Program-made: the position numbers and the translations under genes
NCBI GenBank assembly: GCA_035761045.1
Contig: DASTRU010000283.1
Span: 1-12,962 of the forward strand
Direction of reading: 5' to 3'
DNA: 12,962 nt
From: DASTRU01 sp035761045
GTDB taxonomy: Bacteria > Pseudomonadota > Gammaproteobacteria > Burkholderiales > Burkholderiaceae_E
The notes under the pieces: model-generated
Database searches by the model: none
Told to the model about the DNA's origin: nothing
The model's input: the letters and a program-made list of their open reading frames with translations, nothing else
Shown: positions 6,713-12,962 of the stretch, piece after piece
How the letters are laid out: every line of letters starts with the position of its first letter
Numbering within the stretch: the stretch's first letter is position 1

Positions 6713-7825
6713 TTAATGCTCGCTCATACGCGTGACCACCTCATCGGCCAATGCAAGCGACGCGGTAAGTCCCGGCGATTCAATGCCAAACAAATGCACG
6801 AGCCCAGGTACGCCGTGCGTAGCGGGATCGCTGATTAGAAAATCTCGCGCCGGTTCGCCTGGCGCTTGAATCTTTGGACGAATGCCCGCGTACGCTGGCT
6901 GCAAGGCACCGTCGCGCAAGCCCGGCCAATATTTGCGGACCTCGGCATAAAACGCATCGCCGCGTCGTGGATCGACGCTGTAGTCGAGCGTGTCGATCCA
7001 CTGCACATCGGGGCCGAAGCGCGCTTGTCCAGCAAGGTCGAGCGTTAAATGCACGCCCAAGCCCGCGGCTTCGGGCACCGGATAAATCAATCGCGAAAAC
7101 GGCGCGCGTTGCGCGAGCGAGAAATAGTTGCCTTTGGCGTAATACGCGTCGGGGACGTGATGCGACGGAAAGCCTTCGATGGCGAGCGCGATCGCAGGCG
7201 CATGCAAGGACGCCGCGTTGACGACATGACGCGCGAGTAAGGTGTGCCCGCCATCTTGGCCGGCATCGAGTTCAATCCCGTCATCACGAACGCGGCCGCG
7301 CTTGAATGGACTTCTAAACGCGAATACCGCGCCCGCGCGCTCGGCGTCGCCTTGCAAAGCCAGCATGTACGCATGGCTGTCGACGATGCCCGATTGCGAA
7401 CTTGCCAACGCCGCCACGCATTCGAGTTCGGGTTCCATCGCGCGCGCTTCGTCGCGACGGATGATCCGCAAATCCTCCACCCCGTTGCGTTCGCCATTGG
7501 CGAGCAGGCGCACGAGCTCGTGGGTTTGAGCGGGCGTTGTCGCCACGATCAATTTGCCGCATCGCTTGTAGGCGATACCGCGTTCGTCGCAATACGCGTA
7601 CAAGGCGCGGCGCCCCGCCACGCAAAGCCGCGCCTTGAGCGAGCCATTCGGGTAATACAACCCGGCGTGGATGACTTCGCTGTTTCGCGCGCTGACTCCA
7701 GTGCCGATGCCGTCCTCGGCCTCGAGCACGATGACCTCGCGGCCACGCAGCGCAAGCGCGCGCGCAACGGCCAGGCCCACCACGCCCGCGCCGATCACGA
7801 CTGTGTCCACGCGCTCGATCGTCAT
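6713..7825 (-). CDS. FAD-dependent oxidoreductase, L-2-hydroxyglutarate oxidase/dehydrogenase-like
   Basis: With ATG at 7825 the product has 370 residues. The N-terminus is a Rossmann FAD-binding motif (VVIGAGVVGLAVARAL, 9-24) with Glu35 ending the second strand to bind the ribose. It continues with SARNSEVIHAGLYYP (46-59) and GSLKARLCVAGRRALYAYC (61-79), then KRCGKLIVATT (87-97), all typical of L2HGDH/LhgO. The C-terminus has the conserved FGIESPGLTASLALADEV. Family members oxidise L-2-hydroxyglutarate to 2-oxoglutarate, passing electrons to the quinone pool or oxygen; related enzymes act on other 2-hydroxy or amino acids, so the exact substrate is unproven. The reading frame extends to 8041, but that extension lies over the preceding gene and has no oxidase-like sequence. 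The gap to the upstream hydrolase gene is 37 bp, so co-transcription is likely. No good Shine-Dalgarno is visible. Confidence 0.85.
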   Translation of the reverse strand: MTIERVDTVVIGAGVVGLAVARALALRGREVIVLEAEDGIGTGVSARNSEVIHAGLYYPNGSLKARLCVAGRRALYAYCDERGIAYKRCGKLIVATTPAQTHELVRLLANGERNGVEDLRIIRRDEARAMEPELECVAALASSQSGIVDSHAYMLALQGDAERAGAVFAFRSPFKRGRVRDDGIELDAGQDGGHTLLARHVVNAASLHAPAIALAIEGFPSHHVPDAYYAKGNYFSLAQRAPFSRLIYPVPEAAGLGVHLTLDLAGQARFGPDVQWIDTLDYSVDPRRGDAFYAEVRKYWPGLRDGALQPAYAGIRPKIQAPGEPARDFLISDPATHGVPGLVHLFGIESPGLTASLALADEVVTRMSEH

Positions 7826-7862
7826 AAGCGTTGCGCGATGACCGAGGATTGACGCGCCACCG

Positions 7863-9083
7863 TCATCGCGGCTCTCCGCGCCGCCATTGGCGCTTGGGGT
7901 TGTACGGCGATTGACCACGCGTATCGGGCACCTTTTGTTCCGCGCGCCACACCCCGATCTCGCCAAGCTCGAACAACATGAATTCATCGAGCGGCACGCC
8001 GGCGGCGGCCAATGCCTTGGGAATTTCACTGCGCGGCGCATCGATCGGTTCGGTGGTCAACTCAAACGTGCCCCAATGAATGCCGATGGAACGTTTCGCT
8101 CGCACGTCGCGATGAATACGCACCGCTTCTTCGGGATTGACATGCTGCGGCTTCATGAACCAACGCGGCTCGTACGCGCCCACGGGAATGAGCGCCATGT
8201 CGATCGGCCCGAACTTTTGGCCGATGCGTTCGAAGTCGTTGGAGTACCCGGTATCGCCCGCGAAGAAGAAACTGAAATCGACCGACCGAATGACGTAACC
8301 CGCCCAAAGCGTCGCGTTGCGCTTGAAGATCGTGCGACTACTCCAGTGATGCAAAGGCACGGCGTGCACTTCGATTTCGCGACCCGCGACCGATTGCACG
8401 CGTTCGTGCTGCCACCAATCAAGCGCCTTGACCTTGGTCACGCCCCAATCTCGCAAGACGACGTCCATGCCGAGTGGAACGATGAACAAAGGATCGAAGC
8501 GCGCGGCTAGGCCGAGCACCGAGGCTTTGTCGAGATGGTCGTAATGATCGTGGCTAATGACGACGACATCGATTGGCGGCAATTCGTCCATGCTCATTGC
8601 CGGCAGCGTGCGGCGCTTGGGTCCGATCCAACTAAACGGCGAGGCGCGTTCGCTGAACTGCGGGTCGGACAGCACGTTGATTCCGGCCAGTTGCATCAAC
8701 ACGGTGGAATGGCCAATCCACGTGACCGACGTTTCGCTGCGATTGGCGCGCAGGAAACCTAAGTCGGGGACCAAGGGCCGCAGGTTGGTGGGAGTGCGCG
8801 TCGTGGTCAGCATGTCCCAATAAAACTTGCCGACCGACGTTAGCGGCGGAGCGATGCGCGTTCCGTCCGAGTTCCTAAATCCGTCCTCGTCGCGAGGCGC
8901 GGGACGTTCGTAATCGGGCGCGACGAATACGGTGTTGGGATCCACGCCGGACACGGCGGATGCATCGGGTGGCGCCTTGGGGGCCGGGGCCGCTGCTACT
9001 AAGGTTTCGCGCGCGTGCACGGTGGCTACGAGAAGCAAGCACGCGACGATGGGAGCGATTCGAAAAAATCGGCGTTCAAACAC
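7863..9083 (-). CDS. Exported metallo-beta-lactamase-fold hydrolase, NAPE-PLD-like
   Basis: This 406-residue protein starts at GTG 9083; a TAA lies just upstream in frame. A signal peptide is visible (MFERRFFRIAPIVACLLLVATVHA), followed by an Ala/Pro-rich linker, so it should be periplasmic or envelope-bound. The metallo-beta-lactamase core carries the metal ligands SHDHYDHLD (177-185: His178, His180, Asp182, His183), His245/His246 in VPLHHWSSR, Asp277 in FAGDTGYS and His336 in IGIHWGTFEL. The segments TWIGHSTVLMQL (121-132) and INVLSDPQFSERASPFSWIGPKR (135-157) are characteristic of the N-acyl-phosphatidylethanolamine phospholipase D group. A phosphodiesterase acting on phospholipid or N-acyl substrates is the family expectation; the bacterial substrate is unknown. 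A basic tail (KRQWRRGEPR, 397-406) ends the protein. It lies 37 bp upstream of the FAD oxidase gene. Confidence 0.85.
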   Translation of the reverse strand: MFERRFFRIAPIVACLLLVATVHARETLVAAAPAPKAPPDASAVSGVDPNTVFVAPDYERPAPRDEDGFRNSDGTRIAPPLTSVGKFYWDMLTTTRTPTNLRPLVPDLGFLRANRSETSVTWIGHSTVLMQLAGINVLSDPQFSERASPFSWIGPKRRTLPAMSMDELPPIDVVVISHDHYDHLDKASVLGLAARFDPLFIVPLGMDVVLRDWGVTKVKALDWWQHERVQSVAGREIEVHAVPLHHWSSRTIFKRNATLWAGYVIRSVDFSFFFAGDTGYSNDFERIGQKFGPIDMALIPVGAYEPRWFMKPQHVNPEEAVRIHRDVRAKRSIGIHWGTFELTTEPIDAPRSEIPKALAAAGVPLDEFMLFELGEIGVWRAEQKVPDTRGQSPYNPKRQWRRGEPR

Positions 9084-9133
9084 GGTTTGTTAACTCGCAC
9101 GCAAAGAGTGCTGTCCTACCCCGAGGATGGGCA

Positions 9134-9149
9134 AGTCTCTTGCGAGACT
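9134..9149. repeat. Hairpin AGTCTC-TTGC-GAGACT
   Basis: A perfect 6-bp stem with a 4-base loop lies in the 119-bp gap between the copper chaperone stop and the hydrolase start. On the minus strand it could be a weak terminator for the chaperone transcript or a binding site for a dimeric regulator. There is no T tract after it, so an intrinsic terminator is not well supported. Confidence 0.3.
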
Positions 9150-9202
9150 GGACGGCGGGCGGGCGAGCCTAGCACGCGATGGGGCGTGCCGTGTAGATCG
9201 AA

Positions 9203-9394
9203 TCAGGCAGGTGGATAGCCGACGGCGCGCAGCGCGCCAATCAATTCCTCGTGATTGACGGGTGAATCGATGCGCACCGTATGCGATTCGACATCGGCGT
9301 CGATCGTCGCCTTGGGGTCGAGCATCTTGACCGCCTGAGTGATTACGCCAACGCAATGGCCGCAATTCATCGCGGGAACGACAAACTCTTGCAT
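9203..9394 (-). CDS. Small heavy-metal-associated (HMA) protein, CopZ/MerP-like copper chaperone
   Basis: This is a 63-residue single HMA domain of ferredoxin-like fold. The metal site is MNCGHC (9-14), the MxCxxC motif that binds Cu(I) or another soft metal through the two Cys. The pattern MQEFVVPAMNCGHCVGVIT is typical of stand-alone proteobacterial chaperones. There is no signal peptide, so it acts in the cytoplasm, unlike periplasmic MerP. The start at 9394 is supported by AAGGA (9405-9401) with 6-nt spacing; an upstream in-frame ATG at 9412 precedes that ribosome-binding site and is not the start. Divergence from copA across 35 bp implies a joint role: cytosolic Cu(I) delivery to the exporter. 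CopZ is the closest functional label, but I leave the symbol empty because the metal is inferred from context. Confidence 0.85.
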   Translation of the reverse strand: MQEFVVPAMNCGHCVGVITQAVKMLDPKATIDADVESHTVRIDSPVNHEELIGALRAVGYPPA

Positions 9395-9407
9395 GACAAT
9401 TCCTTTA

Positions 9408-9420
9408 ATCAACGATTGAT
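9408..9420. promoter_or_regulatory. Palindrome ATCAA-CGA-TTGAT in the chaperone/copA divergent gap
   Basis: A perfect 5-bp inverted repeat sits in the 35-bp gap between the divergent copper chaperone and copA start codons, just upstream of the chaperone ribosome-binding site. Its position would let one bound protein affect both genes. It does not resemble the CueR/MerR-type dyad I would expect for copper control, and no good -35/-10 pair is visible for either gene, so promoters may lie inside the opposite coding regions. Confidence 0.3.
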
Positions 9421-9429
9421 CGCCGCATC

Positions 9430-11652
9430 ATGGCAGCCGCTTTCACCACCTTAACCATCTCCGGCATGAGCTGTGCCTCCTGCGTCGCCCGCGTCGAGCG
9501 CGCGCTGCGCGACGTGCCGGGCGTGCGCGACGTATCGGTCAATCTCGCGACCGAGTCGGCGAACTTGGTGTCGACGGCCGACATACCGGTCACGCGGCTG
9601 CTCGATGCCGTCGCGCGCGCCGGGTATCGGGCCGAGCTGCGCGTTGAACCTGGCGCGTTCGCCTCGGCCACTTCCGCGTCCAGCGATCATCGCGCCACCT
9701 GGCTCGCGTCCGACGATGCGCGAGTGCTCATCGCCCTTGCGCTGGCGTTGCCGCTCGTCGCGCCGATGGTGCTTGGGCTTGTCGGTATCGACGCTGCGCT
9801 ACCGGCCGCATGGCAATTCGTTCTTGCAACGCCCGTGCAGTTTTGGTTAGGCGCGCGGTTTTATCGCAGCGGCTGGGCGGCCTTGCGCGCGCGCACCGGC
9901 AATATGGATTTGCTCGTCGCGCTTGGCACCACGGCGGCCTATGGCTTGAGCGTGTATTTATGGCTCGCGCATCGCGAGCACGGCGCGCCGCACTTGTACT
10001 TGGAAGCGTCGGCGGTCGTGATCGCGCTGGTGCTGCTTGGCAAGCGCCTGGAAGCCCGCGCCAAACGCCAAGCGGTGAGCGCGATTCGCGCGTTGCAAGC
10101 CCTACGCCCCGACAAGGCTCGCGTGCGGCGTGATGCGCGCGATATTGAAGGTCCCATCGCCGATGTGCGCGTGGGCGACGTGGTGGTGATTCACCCTGGC
10201 GAGCGCATCGCGGTGGACGCGCGCGTCATCGAAGGCGCAAGCAGCGTGGACGAATCGCTCGTGACGGGCGAAAGCCTTCCGGTGCCCAAGCACGTGGGTG
10301 ATTACGTAATCGGCGGCGCGATCAATGGCGAAGGCTTGCTCGTTGCCGTCACGCGCTCGGTCGGCGCGGAGTCGACGCTTTCGCGCATCGCGCGATTGGT
10401 TGAATCGGCGCAGGCCGGTAAATCACCGGTGCAGCGCCTGGTCGACCGCGTCAGCGCCGTATTCGTACCGATCGTGATCGGCATCGCATTCGCGACGTTT
10501 CTCGGCTGGATGTGGGCGCGCGGCGACATCGAAACCGCCTTGCTGCACGCGGTGGCGGTGCTCGTCATCGCCTGCCCGTGCGCGCTTGGGTTGGCGACGC
10601 CGGCGGCCATCATGGCGGGCACGGGCGTGGCGGCACGGCAAGGCATCTTGATTCAAGACGCGCAAGCGCTTGAACGCGCGCACGCGGTGCGCGTGGTGGC
10701 GATCGACAAAACCGGAACGCTGACCGAGGGCCGCCCGTCGCTCGTGGCCATTCATCCATATAAGGCCGACGAAGCCCGCGTGCTCGCGCTCGCGGCGGCG
10801 ATGCAAGCCGGCAGCGAGCACCCATTGGCGAAGGCCGTCGTTCACGCGGCGACGGAACGCGGCATCGATCTTCCGCGCGCATTCGAGGTGCGAGCGTTAC
10901 CCGGCCGCGGCGTGGCCGCGCGTGTCGAGCAATCGATCGTGCATATCGGCAGCACGCGTTTGATGCGCGAGCTGGGCGTCGATCTAAGCCCCCTGCTCGC
11001 GCAGGCCGATGCATTGCAAGCGCGGGGTTGCACGGTGTCGTGGATGGCCGCGGGCGACGCGCCCGTCGTGCTCGGCCTGCTGGCGTTCGGCGACGCGATC
11101 AAGCCGGGGGCGGCCGACGCGGTGGCGGCCTTGCACCAACAACGCATTCGCACGGTGTTATTGACCGGCGATCATTTCGCCAGCGCGCGGGCGGTTGCCG
11201 AGCCGCTTCGCATCGACGACGTGCGCGCCGACGTGCTGCCGGCCGACAAGGCCGCCGCCGTCACCCAATTGCGCGAGGGTGGCACCGTGGTCGCCATGGT
11301 GGGCGATGGCATCAACGACGCGCCCGCGCTCGCCGCCGCCGATATTGGCATCGCGATGGCGAATGTCGGCGGTGGTACCGACATCGCGATGCATAGCGCG
11401 GGCATCACGCTCATGCGCGGCGATCCACGGCTCATCGCGGCCACGCTTGAAATCTCCCGCCGCACGGTCGCGAAGATTCGCCAAAACCTGTTTTGGGCGT
11501 TCGTCTACAACGTGATTGGCATTCCGCTCGCGGCCTTTGGCTTACTCAATCCCGTGATCGCCGGCGCGGCGATGGCATTAAGCAGCGTGAGCGTAATGAC
11601 CAACGCACTGTTGCTGCGGCGTTGGCGTGCCAAGAGGCGCGGTGTTGATTGA
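9430..11652 (+). CDS. copA: Cu(I)-exporting P1B-1-type ATPase CopA
   Basis: This 740-residue inner-membrane pump uses ATP to move Cu(I) out of the cytoplasm. It has one N-terminal metal-binding domain with GMSCASC (12-18). Then come the actuator motif TGES (279-282), the membrane metal site CPC (382-384), the phosphorylated Asp426 in DKTGTLTEG, the His464-Pro465 pair in SEHPLAKAV, and GDGINDAP (625-632). Cu(I) specificity (subgroup P1B-1) is shown by N686-x6-YN(693-694)-x4-P699 in the next helix and MxxSS (M716, S719, S720) in the last. Length is normal for a one-domain CopA. The ATG at 9430 has no clear Shine-Dalgarno. The cytosolic HMA chaperone is divergent 35 bp upstream. No cueR-like regulator gene lies in the window. 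The TGA stop (11650-11652) forms the left end of the next promoter/operator. Confidence 0.96.
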   Translation: MAAAFTTLTISGMSCASCVARVERALRDVPGVRDVSVNLATESANLVSTADIPVTRLLDAVARAGYRAELRVEPGAFASATSASSDHRATWLASDDARVLIALALALPLVAPMVLGLVGIDAALPAAWQFVLATPVQFWLGARFYRSGWAALRARTGNMDLLVALGTTAAYGLSVYLWLAHREHGAPHLYLEASAVVIALVLLGKRLEARAKRQAVSAIRALQALRPDKARVRRDARDIEGPIADVRVGDVVVIHPGERIAVDARVIEGASSVDESLVTGESLPVPKHVGDYVIGGAINGEGLLVAVTRSVGAESTLSRIARLVESAQAGKSPVQRLVDRVSAVFVPIVIGIAFATFLGWMWARGDIETALLHAVAVLVIACPCALGLATPAAIMAGTGVAARQGILIQDAQALERAHAVRVVAIDKTGTLTEGRPSLVAIHPYKADEARVLALAAAMQAGSEHPLAKAVVHAATERGIDLPRAFEVRALPGRGVAARVEQSIVHIGSTRLMRELGVDLSPLLAQADALQARGCTVSWMAAGDAPVVLGLLAFGDAIKPGAADAVAALHQQRIRTVLLTGDHFASARAVAEPLRIDDVRADVLPADKAAAVTQLREGGTVVAMVGDGINDAPALAAADIGIAMANVGGGTDIAMHSAGITLMRGDPRLIAATLEISRRTVAKIRQNLFWAFVYNVIGIPLAAFGLLNPVIAGAAMALSSVSVMTNALLLRRWRAKRRGVD

Positions 11653-11670
11653 GAATTATTCTCATATAAT
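11645..11670 (+). promoter_or_regulatory. Fur-box-like operator overlapping a TATAAT promoter
   Basis: TGAGAAT-T-ATTCTCA (11650-11664) is a perfect 7-1-7 palindrome, the geometry of a Fur dimer site, and closely matches the TGAGAATnATTCTCA variant of the Fur box. A perfect -10 hexamer TATAAT (11665-11670) follows immediately, so a bound repressor would block RNA polymerase. The -35 is poor: TTGATT (11645-11650) is only 14 bp away, and nothing better is seen at 17 bp. The first three bases of the palindrome are the copA stop codon. The site would control the outer-membrane protein and the flavoprotein downstream. Iron control is inferred from the match; the palindrome and -10 are directly visible. 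Confidence 0.75.
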
Positions 11671-11698
11671 ACGCGCCGCAGCTAGCCAATCAGACCTT

Positions 11699-11718
11699 AA
11701 CGATCCCATGGGATCGTT
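11699..11718. repeat. Perfect 20-bp palindrome in the leader of the barrel-protein operon
   Basis: AACGATCCCATGGGATCGTT is a perfect palindrome. As RNA it can fold into an 8-bp stem with a CATG loop, followed by TTTA. It lies about 47 bp after the copA stop and about 20-40 nt downstream of the start site expected from TATAAT. It could be a weak terminator for copA or an attenuator in the new leader. It could also be the site of a second, dimeric regulator. The T tract is too short for a confident terminator call. Confidence 0.6.
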
Positions 11719-11806
11719 TACCCGTTCATTCATCCGAGTGCCCTGATAGCCATGCGCCGGCCGCGCCGACCAAGCGCGTAGCCGCAGATAACTCATCGGG
11801 GAATGC

Positions 11807-12679
11807 ATGAACACCATCAAACGGATTTGCGCGGCCGTTGCCTTCGGCTCGCTTGCTTCAATTTCAATCGTCGCACCCACCACCGCCCACGCCGACGAAA
11901 ACTATTTCGGCTACGTCTATGGCGCGGAGACATTGCCCGCCGGAGGGCTTGAGCTTTACCAATGGGTCACGCGGCGCGCGAACAAGGGCCAAGGGCACTA
12001 CACCGCTTACGACTTCGAGACCGAGCTTGAATACGGCGTGACCGATCGATTCCAAGTGTCGGGTTATTTGATGTTCGAGCGCTACGACATCGCGGGCTTG
12101 CAAGACCGTGGGTTTGAAGACACCCAACGTGATTTCGTGTTCAGCGGCGCGAAAGCCTCGATGAAGTACAACTTCCTAAGTCCCTATAAGGATCCGTTTG
12201 GATTCGCGGTGTATTTCGAACCCGGATTCAAGCGCTACGAAAAAGTGCCGGGTACTAAGGTGAACGAACAGTTCGTCGAGTTCAAGGCCATCGCGCAAAA
12301 GAATTTTTTGAACGACCAACTCGTGACCGCTTACAACGCGACGCTCGAATTCGCGCGTCGCCAAGACCGTGGCGTGGCCGATGCCGAAGTCGGTAGCGAA
12401 GTGGAATGGGAACAAACCTTAGGCGCGAGTTATCGCGTGGCGTCCAATTGGTTCGCGGGCATCGAAGGTCGCATGCATAGCGAGTGGCCCGAAGGTCGCA
12501 AGGAACATCAAGCCTACTTCCTAGGCCCGAATGTGCATTACGGCGGCAAGCGTTGGTGGTTCACGCTCACATGGTTGCCGCAAATCAGCGGCAAGCCGCG
12601 CGACGATCGTTCCGATCGCTTGCATTTCAGCGAGCACGAAAAAGCGGAATGGCGTTTGAAGGTTGGCTACCACTTTTAA
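11807..12679 (+). CDS. Outer-membrane beta-barrel protein, DUF6662-like
   Basis: This 290-residue protein has a clear signal peptide (cut expected after AHA, residue 29) and a mature start DENYFGYVYGAETLP. Alternating aromatic/polar strands run throughout: FQVSGYLMFERYDI, GFAVYFEPGFKRYEKV, WFAGIEGRMHSEWP, YFLGPNVHYGGKRWWFTLTWLP. The protein ends KVGYHF; a C-terminal Phe is the usual signal for Bam-dependent outer-membrane insertion. The pattern ELYQWVTRRANKGQGHYTAYDFETELEYGVTDRFQ agrees with my memory of the DUF6662 family, whose function is unknown. Start is ATG at 11807 with GGGGA 5 nt upstream. It sits behind a Fur-box-like promoter and 19 bp before an exported flavoprotein-like gene. That context suggests a role in iron-linked envelope redox or uptake, which is inference. 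Confidence 0.8.
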   Translation: MNTIKRICAAVAFGSLASISIVAPTTAHADENYFGYVYGAETLPAGGLELYQWVTRRANKGQGHYTAYDFETELEYGVTDRFQVSGYLMFERYDIAGLQDRGFEDTQRDFVFSGAKASMKYNFLSPYKDPFGFAVYFEPGFKRYEKVPGTKVNEQFVEFKAIAQKNFLNDQLVTAYNATLEFARRQDRGVADAEVGSEVEWEQTLGASYRVASNWFAGIEGRMHSEWPEGRKEHQAYFLGPNVHYGGKRWWFTLTWLPQISGKPRDDRSDRLHFSEHEKAEWRLKVGYHF

Positions 12680-12698
12680 TCGAACACAGAGTCGCGTC

Positions 12699-12962
12699 AT
12701 GAACGAGTCGAATCGTTGGCTAATTGCTCCCGTCGCGATGATCGCGCCGGCCTTACTTCCCACGTCGGCGTTCGCCGTCGACTATCTCTCGTTTGAACAA
12801 GCGCAGCGGGCTTTATTTCCGGAAGCAAGCGCCTTTATTGAACGACCGCTTAACTTAAGCGGCGAGCAACGAAAGGTGATCGCCAGCGCGTCCCCCACGC
12901 GCACGCGCTTGCCCGAGCGCGTATGGGAGGTGCGTCGCGGCGATCAACGTATTGGCTGGTTC
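12699..12962 (+). CDS. Exported FMN-binding-type protein (N-terminal fragment)
   Basis: The gene runs off the right edge; 88 codons are visible with no stop. A signal peptide is clear, with hydrophobic LIAPVAMIAPALLPTSAFA and an expected cut after Ala26. The mature start VDYLSFEQAQRALFPEASAF resembles the beginning of periplasmic FMN-binding (FMN_bind-type) proteins, in which a 'YLS.EQAQ..LFP.A' segment precedes the domain where flavin attaches covalently to Ser/Thr. The flavinylation motif would lie beyond the window, so flavin binding cannot be confirmed. The start is ATG at 12699, 19 bp after the barrel gene stop; the only ribosome-binding candidate is a weak AGAG about 8 nt upstream. It very likely shares the Fur-type promoter. 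An ApbE-type flavin transferase and a PepSY or similar membrane partner would be expected further right if the family call holds. Confidence 0.7.
   Translation, partial: MNESNRWLIAPVAMIAPALLPTSAFAVDYLSFEQAQRALFPEASAFIERPLNLSGEQRKVIASASPTRTRLPERVWEVRRGDQRIGWF

Noticed and set aside
7826..8041. N-terminal extension of the FAD oxidase to 8041
   Set aside because: The extra 72 residues lie over the end of the upstream hydrolase gene, are Arg/Cys/Ser-rich, and precede the canonical dinucleotide-binding start at MTIERVDTVVIGAG.
7244..8510. Long plus-strand open frames opposite the FAD oxidase and the hydrolase (7244-7852 and 7887-8510, about 200 codons each)
   Set aside because: They lie wholly antisense to genes with clear catalytic motifs, show no recognisable family, and are expected from the third-position GC bias of high-GC coding DNA.
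9134..9149. Hairpin after the copper chaperone as an intrinsic terminator
   Set aside because: The stem is perfect but only 6 bp and is not followed by a T tract on either strand; kept only as an unassigned hairpin.
154..12423. Recurrent CCTAAG/CTTAGG hexamer (about ten copies) as a possible DNA-uptake or architecture motif
   Set aside because: Roughly five to six copies are expected by chance at this base composition; copies lie mostly in coding DNA, with varied flanks and no fixed orientation. The excess is too small.
1..12962. Search for CRISPR arrays, insertion sequences, tRNA, rRNA, toxin-antitoxin, restriction or phage-defence genes
   Set aside because: No spaced direct repeats, transposase motifs, terminal inverted repeats, cloverleaf sequences or defence-type domains were seen; the window appears to be core-type chromosome.

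Overview
The window looks like ordinary chromosome from a high-GC proteobacterium, most likely a beta- or gammaproteobacterium. The evidence is the proteobacterial flavour of HtpG, the CheW-coupled Cache protein, a sigma-32-like promoter, a Fur-like operator, and an outer-membrane beta-barrel with a C-terminal Phe. Coding is dense on both strands. There is no rRNA, tRNA, CRISPR array, insertion sequence or phage gene, and no stretch over 300 bases without a gene. The assignment to class is inference.

Left part (1-2532, minus strand): a probable heat-shock transcription unit. It holds htpG (HSP90 chaperone), a family 6 hypoxanthine/uracil-type DNA glycosylase, and the first 20 codons of a spermidine-synthase-like protein joined to the glycosylase by an ATGA overlap. 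A good sigma-32 match lies upstream of htpG.

2543-3969 (plus strand): an EamA/DMT membrane transporter followed by a RidA-family protein, coupled through a TAATG overlap. The RidA gene converges on the next gene, and the two stop codons share one TTAA.

3966-6575 (minus): a large protein with two tandem Cache-like sensor modules and a C-terminal CheW domain. It has no visible membrane segment. A 137-bp upstream region with repeated CACCAA elements precedes it.

6713-9394 (minus): an L-2-hydroxyglutarate-oxidase-like FAD enzyme, an exported NAPE-PLD-like metallo-beta-lactamase-fold hydrolase, and a small CopZ/MerP-like copper chaperone. The chaperone is divergent from copA across only 35 bp.

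9430-11652 (plus): copA, a P1B-1 Cu(I)-exporting ATPase with one N-terminal metal-binding domain.

11645-12962 (plus): a Fur-box-like 7-1-7 palindrome with an overlapping perfect TATAAT, starting in the copA stop codon. It is followed by a leader holding a 20-bp perfect palindrome, then a DUF6662-type outer-membrane beta-barrel protein and the start of an exported, probably FMN-binding, protein that runs off the window. This right-hand cassette is the best candidate for an undercharacterised system: an iron-regulated envelope flavoprotein/redox module whose remaining genes lie beyond 12962.
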